Assembly (NCBI GenBank): GCA_005784505.1
Contig: VCAZ01000015.1
Location: 6,651,168 to 6,715,167 of the forward strand
Length of the DNA stretch: 64,000 nucleotides
Reading direction: 5' to 3'
DNA from: Bagarius yarrelli
Lineage: Eukaryota > Chordata > Actinopteri > Siluriformes > Sisoridae
In this document: positions 12,488 to 24,309 of the stretch, piece by piece
Layout of the letters: each line of letters opens with the position of its first letter
Position numbering within the stretch: position 1 is the stretch's first letter
The notes under the pieces: generated by a model
The model's input: the letters and a program-made list of their open reading frames with translations, nothing else
The model's database searches: none
What the model was told of the DNA's origin: nothing
Made by a program: the position numbers and the translations under genes

Positions 12488-12670
12488 CTTTTTAACATTC
12501 GGCAGACGCCCTTATCTAGAGTGACTTACATTTATTTCCTATTTATACAACTGAGCTATTGGGGGTTAAGGGCCTTGTTCAGGGGCCTACATTAGTAGTT
12601 CGTGGTGCTGGGAATCGAACGCCGGTGTTTCTGGTATCAGTCCAACACCTTAACCACTAAGCCACCACTT
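12488..12670 (-). repeat. SINE-A copy
   Basis: Minus strand, complete (cggcagacgcccttatctag to aaccactaagccaccactt), only about 120 bp from the previous SINE-A in the same orientation. Confidence 0.85.
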
Positions 12671-12769
12671 AATACTTCAATAGTATTTCCTCTAACTGAA
12701 ATTCCAAGCGCATCACTTTAATAGGACATTAGACATTTAAATTAGTTACAAGTCTTTTGTGAACATATA

Positions 12770-12915
12770 ATATATAGTATGTCCATAATTTTGAGGACAC
12801 CTTTCCATCAGATCCATATATGGTTCTTCTCACAAATTTGGAAGCAGAAAAAAGAAAAGGTCTTTGTATGGTGTATGATGGCAATTTCCTTTTAGCCCAA
12901 AATCTCATTAGCACA
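12770..12915 (+). mobile_element. Tc1-type MITE fragment
   Basis: Resembles the family by the atatggttcttctcacaaa segment followed by tggaagcagaa and gcaatttccttttagc. Termini not clear. Confidence 0.5.
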
Positions 12916-13845
12916 TCAGATTCACACATTGCACATTGAGATATTTCCCTACCCCTCTGAGAGGGACAAAAAATTTCTATCTAGGCCACCACATTAAATA
13001 ATTTAGGGCATCTTTTCCCTTTAACTCTTCGAAAAGCTATTTATTCAAACTCATTTACAGACATACTTGATGGGATATTCCATGTATCTTCTATTCTTTT
13101 TTCTAAGCAGAGCTGTCTAATAGCATAGTCTGTGCGCAAGGATCCATATGTGAATGTGTAATAGGTATGATTGCATTTATAGCAGATCAGTAAAATCCAG
13201 TCAAACTGTTGCTGAAGCTTGTTTGCACTATAAGAACAGAGCGCTGAATTCGACACTTAGAGCTTGCTAATTTTTGAGCTGTAAATTTGATTAACACCAC
13301 AACAGTTGGCCTTCTAGTTCATTATTTGCACTTGATTAAAATACCAAACAGCCCCTGATGCAGCTGATGTTTTTTAGGCAGCTGTGATTTTCTTAGTTAA
13401 TTGAGTCTGATTCAGTGTGTTACAAACAAGAAAAGGGAGGACAAGATGCACAATGATGCCTTCTCGCCTTATCTGTTTTCTTTTCTATTCCAGGCTAGAC
13501 AGGCTAGGTTTAATGAGGCATCTCTGGTCTCGCTATATTATCGCAGCCTCTTGTACATCATTATCACCTTCTAGCACCATGTTCGATTACTCTGCCTACT
13601 GACGTACCGAGAACATCAGCAATTAAATAACGTAAATGTTATGTCACTTTATAGTTTTGGTTGGAGAATATAATATATATCGAAAATAAGTTCGATATAT
13701 ATGTGCACAAAATTCTACAGGATGAGCAGTACAATAAAAAAAAGTTGAGAACCTAAAAGGTTTTTACAGGTTATTTAAACAAGACCTGTAGATTAAGCAG
13801 ACTAAGTTCAACATTCAGGGAAAGTTGACTTCACCTTAGAGCACG
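12916..13845. other. intergenic; candidate conserved non-coding element 13030-13640
   Basis: Repeat-free, balanced composition, with homeodomain-type TTAATTGA and TAAT cores. No convincing ORF (those at 13041-13256 and 13417-13602 lack splice or family support). Function unknown. Confidence 0.35.
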
Positions 13846-13945
13846 TAGGTGTCGGAACAGAGACAAGACGTGAATGCCTTGTCTTTTTCTCTGACAGATG
13901 TTGGGATCAGTCGAGCAGTGCTGAAGGATCATGTAGTTAACACCT
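13846..13945 (-). repeat. Repeat E fragment
   Basis: The segment gggatcagtcgagcagtgct with its flank matches the distal part of Repeat E (compare ggactaatcgagcggtact at 18590). Confidence 0.5.
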
Positions 13946-14077
13946 TTCCAACAACTAGTGAACTAATGTTCTCCTGCAAACTTCAGGCTGTTTTTTAAAA
14001 AGCTTGTCTGGAACTGGATTTTTTTTCCTTGCACAACAGTCTTTTAGGAGATTTTGATATAGGACACTCTAGACTAA

Positions 14078-14455
14078 TAGTCACCTTTATTTCTATAGCA
14101 CTTTTAACAAAGCAGCTTTACAGAAATACATCAGAAACGACAATATCAAACATTCACTCAATTTGATTGATATCTATAAATTAAGAGTCCCCAACTAAGC
14201 AAGCCAAATGCGGCAATGGCAAGAATGGAGAGAAAAAAAACTTGGGAAAAACTCAGTCGAGGGATCAGTTCTCCTCTGACCAGCTAAACCAGTAGGTTAC
14301 CCATGCTGCAGTAAAGTTTCAGTGGTCTTATCTGGATGGCCGTTTTAAAGACAAAATCAATGAGAAACGATCTTATCGTCCCCAAGTGATGGCAGTGATG
14401 GTAATCTCGGAATAACAAAGAACAGACCTATGTTAGTGTAGATGCCATTAGTGGA
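14078..14455 (-). repeat. Repeat D copy, reverse
   Basis: Starts with atttctatagcacttttaac and agcagctttacag, then gtccccaactaagcaagcca, cagttctcctctgaccagct, gcagtaaagtttcagtggtc. Same family as 26940 and 30272; the tail portion is the reverse complement of 5598-5808. Confidence 0.75.
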
Positions 14456-15157
14456 CGTAGCCTGACATACTTTAGTACCTGATGCCCAATATAGTATATT
14501 TTTTGCTGTTGTCTTGGAATACAGATGAACACTTTAGATCAAAGTTCATTCAACTATTTTAAGTTGAATTTATTTTTTATTTTATTCAAAGTCTTTTCTA
14601 AGGTCTTGGATTTTTTGCTTGGATTTTCATACAGTATTAAAACTGCATCTGAAAATCATTTAATGAAATCAAAAGTGGAGTCCAACAGAAGTTCAAAGTT
14701 TGCTCAGCTATGCAGTGTTGGCAAAAGTCAGTGCTTAAATATTAGTTCAGGAGTGTTTACAGGAGTGGTTTTTTTCTCCTTCAGTACATGAAATTCAGCC
14801 CACGTAGGCCTTGGTAATTAGCATATGAGCTGAATAAGGTGTATTAAATGATGTACATTGCTAAACTTTGCTCTGCTGTGCTCCAGAACTGCAGCCTGAT
14901 TTAGCATATCCTATATCCCTGGGCTAATCAAACGGCAGCCCGAAACCCAGCAACCCTGCTATGGTTAGCTAAATAAAAAGAGCAGTGCTGTTAGGGCAAG
15001 TGTTAAAAAAAAATCAGTGAGGATTAACAAAGTGAGGGACAAAATTGGCACAGAAAAGTGAAGGCTTGTCAGTTTTAAATGAAACAACCTTCCGAGGTTT
15101 GTAAAGTTTTGTGGATGTCAAACAACAGGGAAATATGAAAAATAATTATTATATTAT
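14456..15157. other. intergenic, no supported feature
   Basis: An 88-codon ORF at 14525-14791 is Phe/Ser-rich and has no recognised family. Nothing else supported. Confidence 0.4.
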
Positions 15158-15600
15158 CACGAGCCGTAAGAGTTGGTTTGGAGGCAAATTCAGTTTTATT
15201 AAAGAAAATACAAATAAAAAAGACAAACAAATTAAAGAACATAGGAACCCTAAAACATAAAACGAATCTAACAGAACCCGACCTGACATAACTGGAACAT
15301 GAACATGAACTTGGAATTAGGATTTGAACTTCAACTTTAAACATGACATAACATGACCACAAACCATAACAAACGACAAGACAAACTGAAACCCAGAGGT
15401 ATAAATACACAACCTAATAGGGGAAACAATCAGCTAAAGTAGAAACACCTGAAAACAATAGAGGAACAAGCAACCAATAACAGGACAGGGAGACTCACAT
15501 GATAGACACAAACAACATAAACAAACATTGAGTAAATGGTTTACGAACATAAACACAAAAAGTCTAAAAGTTAATTACAAAAGGCTCTAAAGAGTCATCG
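15158..15600. repeat. unclassified interspersed repeat
   Basis: Begins tcacgagccgtaagagttgg and is A-rich afterwards; the 15501-15566 part recurs at 10783-10843. It resembles a common fish repeat of DNA-transposon or LTR origin, but I cannot assign a class. The ORF on the minus strand (15075-15410) is a product of its T-rich complement. Confidence 0.4.
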
Positions 15601-16299
15601 GCATCGGATGACCACTTTTAAACACACCTATTACAAAATAAAATTAAATAAAACAATTTTATTTAAAGGTAAAGCACAAAAGCTTATATACACACAATAG
15701 GCCCAGACCACAAAATGATCTAGTCTGGTGAGTATGTCATCACATTAAACTCTCTTTGCTGTACATAATTTGCAACATAAAAGCACTCAGTCATCTTCTA
15801 AGTGGACACTTTTTAGTACAGAATCCCGCCGGAATCTTTAGGGGTTTGATAGCACACGCTTTGAGTAAAGGAACTGGTACAGTTAATGGACTGAAATATT
15901 TTGGAAAATATTTTATTAGACATATTTAAATTAGAAACTGTCTGGCTCATTATGCCATAAAGGAAAAAATTGCCCAATATTATCAAAGATTGTCTATAAC
16001 AGCAGCTCCCGATAGAAGTTCCAGACCCACAAGGGGGCCTCAGCGAGCTCTGTGGAGGGTCGCTTTATATTTCAAAAAATGTTGAGCAGTGAGCATTAAG
16101 GAGAATGATCGTATTGCGTTAACTTATTTTATCTATGATCCACTGCTTGAGCAAAAATGGACAAATTTGTAATTCATCCTTCACAAAAATTCACCATCAG
16201 CAGCTGATAGTAATGACTCAGGCATACTGGACCCACCAATTCGGGTCACGGTTCTAGAAATACTGGAAACACGAAATGCAGGAAATACCAAGACAGTAA
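15601..16299. other. intergenic, no firm feature
   Basis: Part of this (from about 16010) may belong to the hAT-like element that ends at 16377. Confidence 0.35.
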
Positions 16300-16377
16300 T
16301 ATCATTAAATGTAGGGGGACCCTAAAATACTTTCTTGGGGAAAAGGGGGTCTTAGACAAAGAGGTTGGGAACCACTG
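16300..16377. mobile_element. hAT-like terminus
   Basis: Ends gaggttgggaaccactg, the reverse complement of a typical CAGTGGTTCCCAACC hAT terminus, preceded by ggggaccctaaaatactttc. The opposite end was not identified. Confidence 0.45.
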
Positions 16378-16899
16378 GTCTGTAATATCTTGAGAGTTGA
16401 CAATGAGATATAACAATGAGAATTGTGTCCTATGCTCGAGAACCATTTTTTGTTTCACACCCATCTTGAATGATTAGTTGCGAAGATTTTTGTCTCAGTT
16501 ATGCCAACAGTTGCATCTATCCATCTTCACATGTTTATCTATGCTGTTTGATCACTTTTCTCACACACCATCAGAGAACCCAAACTGTACCATCCTTAAA
16601 TACGCTTTTCAAAACATGCTCCATGGAGAACTGTTTGCCTGTCTAATCTCCTCACACTGCATGTTTAATGCACTCCAGGCACGTTCATTATCACTTTGGA
16701 TATTTTTAGTTTCTTAATTACTGCCCTAACCCATAGTAGATATGAGAAATGTAATATCAGCAGACCACTGTTATAACCACTGCCTGATTTATAGGGGTCA
16801 GAAATTTTGTCTGATTTTATTTTTTGTATTTCTCTACTAACTGAATTAATGTTGTTAAATGATTAAGAGAATCTGGCCAGTGTGTAACCTCAGGAGGTA
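16378..16899. other. intergenic, no supported feature
   Basis: Unremarkable AT-rich sequence with short ORFs only. Confidence 0.4.
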
Positions 16900-17075
16900 C
16901 AACAGAAGGTCATGCTATGATTCTGGATGATACCAGCTTTTGTCTCACTCCCACCACTCTTCTGGAAAGGCTTTCCACAAGATTTTGGAGCTTGGCTGTC
17001 AGGATGTTCTTTTGTTCCAGTTCATCCCCAGCCTCGAGTTTTGTGCACAGGGGTATTCCCATGCTGCAAAAGTGG
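16900..17075 (-). mobile_element. Tc1-type MITE fragment, reverse
   Basis: Contains ctggaaaggctttccacaag, attttggagcttggctgtca and gttccagttcatccc, the reverse complement of the Tc1-type MITE body. It is cut at 17078 by a SINE-A. Confidence 0.65.
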
Positions 17076-17078
17076 GGG

Positions 17079-17252
17079 AAGTGGTGGCTTAGTGGTTAAG
17101 GTGTTGGACTGATACCAGAAAGACCGGGGTTTGATTCCCAGCACCACCAATCCACCACTGTGAGCCCCTGAGCAAGGCCCTTAACCCCTAATTGCTCAAT
17201 TGTATAAAAAGAGATAAATGTAAGTCGCAGTGTCTGCCAAATGCTGTAAAAG
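17079..17252 (+). repeat. SINE-A copy, near consensus
   Basis: Head gaagtggtggcttagtggtt with A box, B-box-like gggtttgattcccag, body ctgagcaaggcccttaaccc, tail tgtctgccaaatgctgtaaa. One of the best preserved copies. Confidence 0.9.
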
Positions 17253-17261
17253 TGTATGGCA

Positions 17262-17435
17262 AAGGGGTGTCCAAACTTGGTCCTGGAGGACTGGTGTCCT
17301 CAACACACCTACCAGTAATTTTAAGTCTACCTAGTAAGATCTTGATTAGTTGGTTCAGGTGTTTTTGATTAGGGTTGAAGCTAAACTCTGCAGGACACCG
17401 ACCTGACCTTCAAAGACCGAGTTTGGACACCCCTG
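17262..17435. mobile_element. hAT MITE, about 174 bp
   Basis: Inverted termini: ggggtgtccaaacttggtcc at the left and gaccgagtttggacacccct at the right, around agggttgaagctaaactctg. A clean target-site duplication is not evident. Confidence 0.75.
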
Positions 17436-17462
17436 ATGCATGAACCTCTTAGATATGATAAA

Positions 17463-17570
17463 ACTCAGTGTCAAACTCAGTTGCAATAGGGCCAAAGCCC
17501 TGCAGCGTTTAGTTTCAACCTTATTCCAAACCACAGAACATGGAATTTACTGAACTAATGTTTTTGCCTG
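17463..17570 (+). mobile_element. hAT MITE, half element
   Basis: Reads gtgtcaaactcagttgcaat, then ggccaaagccctgcagcgtt, a second, related hAT MITE family lacking its right end. Confidence 0.5.
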
Positions 17571-18083
17571 GTGAAAAATAATCCCTTTTTTATGAGCCTG
17601 AATTCTATAACAAAAATATTACTTTTACTTAATTGTTTTTAGGAAAACGCTAAATGGTTCATGGAAAATGAGAAAAAAGTGACATTTGATGAAGTGCAAG
17701 CTAAAGTTGAAAGAGTTTTGGAGTTTTACTGTGAGCTCTGCTGGTGATACGAAAGCTTTCTTACTGCTAAAAGAGAAAAAAAAGAGCCGGAGCTTTGATG
17801 TGATCGTATATTTAAATCCTTTACAAGCAGTCAACTTTTTCTTTCCTCTCTTTCATCTTCCATGATTTTTGACCTACTTTCTTCATAGGTCCTTTAGGAT
17901 ATATCTATAATTGTTGGCATATGTTTGAAGACTTTAACAAGTTTACAATGTTATTCTCCTTCTTGTGTTGATTAATGGCATCATTAATATAAACACATAA
18001 GCTACTACATTTACTTTATCCAGGACTGTATAGGATATCATAACTTCATCATTTATCCATCAGCATCAGCATCATCATTTACA
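17571..18083. other. intergenic, no supported feature
   Basis: AT-rich; nothing recognised. Confidence 0.4.
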
Positions 18084-18670
18084 TTTACTTTTACAGCATT
18101 TAGCAGGCGCTCTTGTCCAGAGTGATGTACAAAGATGCTTTGAGTCATCATTGAACAGCTCAATATTGATACGAATCACAAATCAAAGTGTAACAACCCA
18201 CAAAAACTGTTAAAGGGCGGCATAGTTTTTTGTTTTGTTGAATGAGAAGTTCTGGGTTTTGTTTTATTAAATGTCAAGTTCTATTGTCTTTCTGGGTAGA
18301 TAGAGGTGGGTCTTCAATCGTCTTTTGAAGACAGCTAGTGACTCTGCTGTTCTTTTTTTAAGATATATTTTGCCTTTATTGAAAGGACAAAGGGATGAAA
18401 TGGGGGAGACAGAGAGAGAGAGAGAGGTGGGACCAGAAAGGACCTGAGCCGGAACCGATCCCTGGTCGCCAGAATGCCAGAGCGGTTAACGCTGCTGTTC
18501 TGACATTGATGGAAAGTTCATTCCACCATCTTAGTGCCAGTACAGAGAAAATTCTTGAGGCAGAACTACTTTGTGTCCTAGGGGATTGTGGGACTAATCG
18601 AGCGGTACTTGTAGGACTTGTAGATCATCACCATTCCTTTAAAGACACAGCTGCTGGATTTTTATATTTC
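18084..18670 (-). repeat. Repeat E copy interrupted by SINE-C
   Basis: Left part 18084-18353 and right part 18492-18670 join to give the continuous family sequence seen at 30657-30950 (cagcatttagcagacgctct, actctgctgttctgac, ttccaccatcttggtgccag). Confidence 0.75.
18354..18491 (-). repeat. SINE-C copy inserted in Repeat E with 10-bp TSD
   Basis: Minus-strand SINE-C flanked by an exact 10-bp duplication ctgctgttct (18344-18353 and 18492-18501). Includes a GA-rich patch (18411-18426). Confidence 0.85.
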
Positions 18671-18982
18671 ACTTTCCAGATCATTTGATCTGTGTTTTAA
18701 AGCTCAGATTCATAGCAGCTGCTTATGTGCATTGTGCATAAGGAAACCTTACTCGTGTCACAGAAGCAAAAAAAATCTATAATTAACCAGGATAATTAAG
18801 GGTGTAGGTAGGTAGACTTTGCCACGGTCACAGAACAAGGTTACAAGAGACTTTTTAATATTGTAGAGTTGATGGCAAAATGTAGAAATAAAAATAAAAT
18901 ACAATAACAAATGTTTTAGGTTCAAGCTGTGACAAGTTTCTGTATATAACTGTATTGTGTGAAATTGTAGTCCATAAAGCAC

Positions 18983-19833
18983 TAGTGATGGGAAGTTCAG
19001 ATCAGTTTACAGTTCAGAAAAATGAACAAATCTTTTTTTTGAGTCATTCCCTTTATTTTAACAGGTTACGTGTTGCTTCCTTAACACATCTACTACTTAC
19101 ACAAAAGTTAATCATACTACAAAAAAACACATTTATAATGCCGCCTGTGAGCCATTATCCATATTAAGGCGAATCCATATTGCAGAACACTACTTCGTTA
19201 AGTACAGAAGGATGAGGCAGAAGAGTAGTCAATAAATGAGGTTGGTACACAGATGACAAAAACAAACCGGGCAAACAAATCCAAAAAGCTAGACGAAGAC
19301 TCAAAGCCATAAACCGAGCAAGGATCACAAACTGGAAAAGCAGGAAGACAGAAAAAACCACTGGTATGTCACATAGCTATACAATACTTCGCAACGGGAG
19401 CTTATGTAGCTACCCAAACAGGAAGTAAAACATGATGACTAGTATTCCGGAGATGGAGACCTCTGGTGGCGGGAGGGCAGAATCATGACCCCACCAAAAT
19501 AAAAGAAACAGATTAATTAATTGGTTACCTGGGTCTTTAGTCTATGATTAGCTCCCTCTACTGTTTTTCTTTGGGTTCCATCACATGACAGCCTCATGTG
19601 CTTAATGTATGCAGTCTTATAAGTATTATTGACTAGGATACAGAGCCAGGAAGTGGTCGTGTGATGAAAGGACGAACCACTAGTCCCGAAGACTCAGCAG
19701 ATTAACTAATCAATACTGTTTCTGGCTCTTCCTGCATAGGTTAAGTTTGAAATGAAGGAAACGGACAAGTCTCTGTGATTAATTAATGTTCCCGAGTTAT
19801 ATTAGGGACTTGTTCATGAACGACACATCACTA
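18983..19833. mobile_element. nonautonomous hAT element, 851 bp
   Basis: Left end tagtgatgggaagttcagat; right end cgacacatcacta (reverse complement begins tagtgatg). Flanking octamers taaagcac (18975-18982) and caaagcac (19834-19841) match 7 of 8, as expected for a hAT target-site duplication. It contains another repeat at about 19190-19500. No intact transposase. Confidence 0.65.
19190..19500. repeat. unclassified repeat nested in the hAT element
   Basis: A-rich segment followed by acaggaagtaaaacatgatg, ggagatggagacctctggtg and gcagaatcatgacccc, a sequence type I associate with common fish repeats. Its class is not assignable here. Confidence 0.4.
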
Positions 19834-19841
19834 CAAAGCAC

Positions 19842-20687
19842 AACATTTTAGCCCGTTTCAGTTATTTTGTATTGTATAAACTCTTACGTTTTTTGTGTAT
19901 CCACTGTGTCTTTCCTGGACAAGAATTATGTGTGAGGGTAGAATTAAATCAAAGTCTCAGCAGAATCCTCGCATCAATCCTCCTGATGTACTTTCTTTTT
20001 GTCTCTAGCAGCATACTGGATATACAGACTGATGAATAACTTCTGATGCTGAATTGATTCACTGTGAATGCAAAGCAAAGGAAGATCTAAAGATCCAGCC
20101 ACATCTTCATACTTTTCTTTGGCCAGAGTTCTTCCTGAAGTTTTACTTGGAACCGGGAGTATTTGAAACAGCAGACGCTCAAACAGATTTAGGAAAGCCT
20201 TGGGACTTCTAATCCATCATATAATTAACTCTGCCCTACTTTTAATTTGAATCAGGCCCTGTTCCAATATTCCTCCTACATACCTTACTGCCAATCATTT
20301 ATCAGCTCATGTGAAGTTTGGAGCTTTGAGTCAACACTAGTGGGTAAATAGAGTGCAGAGTGTACCCAGAAGGTACTGAGATCTGGTGTGTATTTTTATG
20401 TAAAATAAACTAAACACTGTTTATAATCTAAAAAGCAGCAATAACATCAGTGGCAGAGGGTGTGAGGAGCCTAGCTGGGCTAAGCTACCATTCTAGGCCC
20501 CCTGTCTTTCATAGACAAAAATAATCTAGTAGTTAATTTTTGGCCACCACTTCAGATTATTATTACAAATGTCTGAAAGTGATTTGGTTGATGTTTTTTT
20601 AGAACCATAGTAGCAGGCAGGGCTGGCGCCTAGATGGGGTGGGGGGTGTAGTCACCTTTAAAAAAGGTTGTTGTTCCCCCAATTCAT
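19842..20687. other. intergenic, no supported feature
   Basis: Unremarkable apart from a G-rich patch at 20636-20648. Confidence 0.4.
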
Positions 20688-20857
20688 TTTTTTAAGATAT
20701 TTTGGGGCATTTTTTTGCCTTCATTGATAGGGCAGGGGGATGAAATGGAGGAGATGGAGAAAGAGGTGGGACTGGAGTCAAGAATCTAACCTGAGTCGCC
20801 AGAGCACAACAACTTGCGTGTATGGGTGCACTGCACCACAGCACCACCGGCCCCCCA
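20688..20857 (-). repeat. SINE-C copy
   Basis: Minus-strand copy: tgccttcattgatagggcag at the tail, ctgagtcgccagagcacaac and head gcaccacagcaccaccggcc. Confidence 0.8.
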
Positions 20858-22247
20858 ACCCAATTTTATATATCTTTAGAATAATTTTGAAAAATTGAAC
20901 ATTTTTTAATGTTTTTTAATTGTGTAATAAAATGAGAAACTTGTGTCTCTGATTGTGATTCTGGTTGTGATGCATCTCATGCGCGTCATTACATCTTTTG
21001 CACATGGATGTGTGTGCGGATTGAAGCCTTTCGTTTTTTTTTTTAATGGTACATCATGCGTTTATTTATGTATGTAAAACTTAAATATGACTCTTGGTTA
21101 TTAAAATATTAGGCATAGCATTTATTTGCCAATCAGTTTTGTTCTTGTTGCAATGTGATCGTATTAATATTGATTAGTTTTTGATTTCCTTGATTAATTT
21201 ATGCATAATGAGCTGCCGGTCTGTACCAGTTGTACAGTGCAATGTGCGCTTACACAGTATTGGTTGTTTCTGCAAGTTATTGTTGCTGAATGTGTGTTTC
21301 CTCGTTGAAAACTGTGTGACCTTCTGTTAGTAATGATCTAGCGCCGGCTGTAGTAGTAGAGTTGTGGAGGGGATATAGCAGCGTAGTCCTGACACATTAG
21401 CCTGAGGGGTTTAATTCCTACCTGTGCCTTGTGTGTGTGTGTGCAAGTTTGGAATACTCTCTTTTTCTCTCCCAGTTCAATGACAAACATTGTAGATTAT
21501 TGACTATGGTGTATGTAAATGTGCCTTTTGATGACTTGGGACCAAGTCCGAGGAGACCCTTTTCTTGTGCTCTGTGACTCCTGGAATAAATTTCAGGTCC
21601 CTGCAACCCTGTGTAGGACAAGAAGTACAGAAATTGGCAATATGCAGTAGTGCCTGATAGAACTCAGACGTTGTGTCAGGAGTAAAATGCTGTCTAGATT
21701 TGATCTTGGACTGGTGGACATTTTTAGCCCAATTTATTGATGCCTTATTAACACATCAACAGAGATAGTAAAGATATAGAAACACAGCCATGGGTGTATA
21801 GGATGTGATTTAGCTAAATTATTTACCCCCTCTCCTTCTTTAAAGCTGAAATCACAATTAGATTAACTAAATTCACATTAATTAGTTAAAGTACACTAAA
21901 ATAACAAAACTGTAGTTTAAGGCATTCTGTATTAGATCAAAAAAATACACAGCTTTTCAATTTTCCCTGTCTAAAGAGAAAAAGATAAATTCAGTAAAGC
22001 ATGACAGACGAGAAGCAATTTCTGATCATTTGAATGGGGTTTTTGCAGCTATCTTATCTAAACACGACAGCTAGTAAGCAAGAATAGCATGCTAGACCAT
22101 CAGGTAGATACGACTAAACTAATCCACTACACACCACTCATGAGAGAAACTTGATTAGGATTATATATTATATATATATATATATATATTTTATAATTTT
22201 TTTTTTTGACACACTATGTCCTGGAGCTTGAGATACCCTGGATCATT
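20858..22247. other. intergenic; AT microsatellite
   Basis: No supported gene. An (AT)n tract lies at about 22161-22190 followed by a T run to 22207. Confidence 0.4.
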
Positions 22248-22425
22248 TACATTTGTCACATTTGGCAGACGCCCTTACCGAGAATGACTTACATTTATCT
22301 CATTTATAGAATTGAGCCATTGAGGGTTGAGGAGCCCAGCAGACTGGTGATCCAAGAAATTGACTTCATGACCTTCCAACCCAGTATTCCCAGACCCTTA
22401 TTTACTGAGCTACTATATTCCAGAG
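22248..22425 (-). repeat. SINE-A copy
   Basis: Minus strand; tail tttggcagacgcccttaccg, diverged head. Confidence 0.75.
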
Positions 22426-22566
22426 TATTCATCATTATGAAAAAGAAAAAAAACCAATGAATTCTATCGGATGCTTCAGAAGGCTTTGAAGTGTTGTACA
22501 TTCTGCACCAACATTCATAGCTACTAATATCATTTTCTCTGTTCCAATCATTGAGCAGTAGAAGAA

Positions 22567-22805
22567 AAGTCTCTCTCTCTCTTTCTCTTTCTCTTTCTCT
22601 CTCTCTCTGTATATATACATGTATATATGAATTTTCATCAGTATATAATGTATAAATAGATTATTCTATATATCTTATTATATAATAATAATATATATAT
22701 TTAGATATTTAATCTAAATTAATATATATAGATATATATATAATAGAATATATATATATATATATAAATATATTATTTATACTATATAATATATTATTAT
22801 TGTTA
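22567..22805. repeat. CT-rich and AT-rich simple sequence
   Basis: A (CT/CTTT)n tract at 22570-22608 followed by about 190 bp almost entirely A and T with many TATATA runs. The ORFs here are translations of simple sequence. Confidence 0.85.
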
Positions 22806-23719
22806 TATAATCATTTATTATATTTTGCAGTAAAAATGTTGAGATGCAGACCCAACCAGAAAGTTTTTTTCCAGAAATTTACCAGAAAGTTAATTTCCTG
22901 GCTATATTGCATACGGTTTTGCAAAGTATTTGCTTCATGCAACAATTATAGTTTGTTATTCCATTCATTTTTATCTGTATTCAAACATTAAACAAGTAAA
23001 CATGATCTGTACTCAATTTTAAGTTTAAATTAAAATACAGTCAATATTATTTAAATCTTGGCAAAAAAAAAATTATACAGGATGGAAAACACACGATGCT
23101 CAGCATTAGTATCATTTCCAGGATAAAATAATTTTCACTTTTACATGGATTAATCAGTGATCCAATTAGTGATGTTATGTGCAGATACTTTATGTTGAAC
23201 AACAAAGTTGATTATGACACACTATTAATCGGAAATTTCATTGAACGATTTTATGTTTATTATGTTTTATTTTTCAAGTTTATGATCTTATTTTAAGCGT
23301 CTTGTTTTGTTTTTTTGAATCATCAGATCTCTGAGCTAAAAGATTGCCTATACGTGGAAATCTGCTCTGTACCAAGAAACAAAGTCTTGTTTCTCACAAT
23401 CTCACAACAGTTCATCATTCCAAGATTGACTGTAAAGTGATTAGGGTAAAATAGTTATTTTAGAGCTGTGCTAACACATTATTTATTAAACACTCATCCA
23501 TCCATTAGGAAGGAGTAAAGGAGTGGTAAAGCTGTATAAAGCTGTATAAATGACTCATATGGAATTTGCTTTAATCTCTTTGCTTTAAAATCACTGTCCT
23601 GACTTGATTTATTATTAGTTCATTAGTGTTAAATTCAATATAACTGAGCAATATAAAAAGTTTTAAAAACTCTTGACCACAAAAACTTCAACATACAATC
23701 TGTACATTATATATGTATA
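22806..23719. other. intergenic, no supported feature
   Basis: Includes a short ORF at 22800-22991 and an 11-bp tandem repeat (gctgtataaa twice near 23531-23551). No coding evidence. Confidence 0.4.
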
Positions 23720-23921
23720 CGGAAGTGGTGGCCGAGTGGTTAAGGTGTTGGGCTATTAAGTGAAAGATAAGTTCAATACCTAACACCACCATGTTGCTAT
23801 TTCTGGGCAAAGTCCTTAACTCCTAATTTCTCAGTTGTAAAATAAATAAATAAATAAAATAAATGTAAGTCACCCTGAATAAAAGTGTCTGCCAAATGCT
23901 GTAAATGTTAAATGTAAATGT
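23720..23921 (+). repeat. SINE-A copy
   Basis: Forward; head gaagtggtggccgagtggtt, tail aaaagtgtctgccaaatgct. An internal (AAAT)n expansion lies at 23840-23864. Confidence 0.85.
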
Positions 23922-24309
23922 TACTTAGGGTTCATTTAAAAGTCATTTAAAAAAAAAATGTTCTGTAGAAAATAATCCAAACATCATAAAGATGTCACAT
24001 GTATATAAGGATAAATGTGCCTTATAAGCAAAGTCCATATAAATCCCACATAAATCAAGGAAATTATTCATTCAGAGACTGACAAACAATGTTTCTGCAG
24101 CAGATGGTAGACGGATTCCTTTACAAAAAATAAATTCGGCTGAATGCTTTAATCCATTTGTAAACCAGACGCGATAGGGAGCACACAGCTGCAAATAAGA
24201 TATAATTCCACTTTAAACGGAGTCCTTTTGGGTGGCATCTGAACCGAGGCTTTTATATCAGCTATTATACCTAATGATCTCATCTAGGACAATGCTAAAC
24301 TTATTCAGA

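Noticed and set aside
22435..22638. Charged ORF (Glu/Arg/Lys repeats)
   Set aside because: It is a translation of the CT-rich microsatellite.
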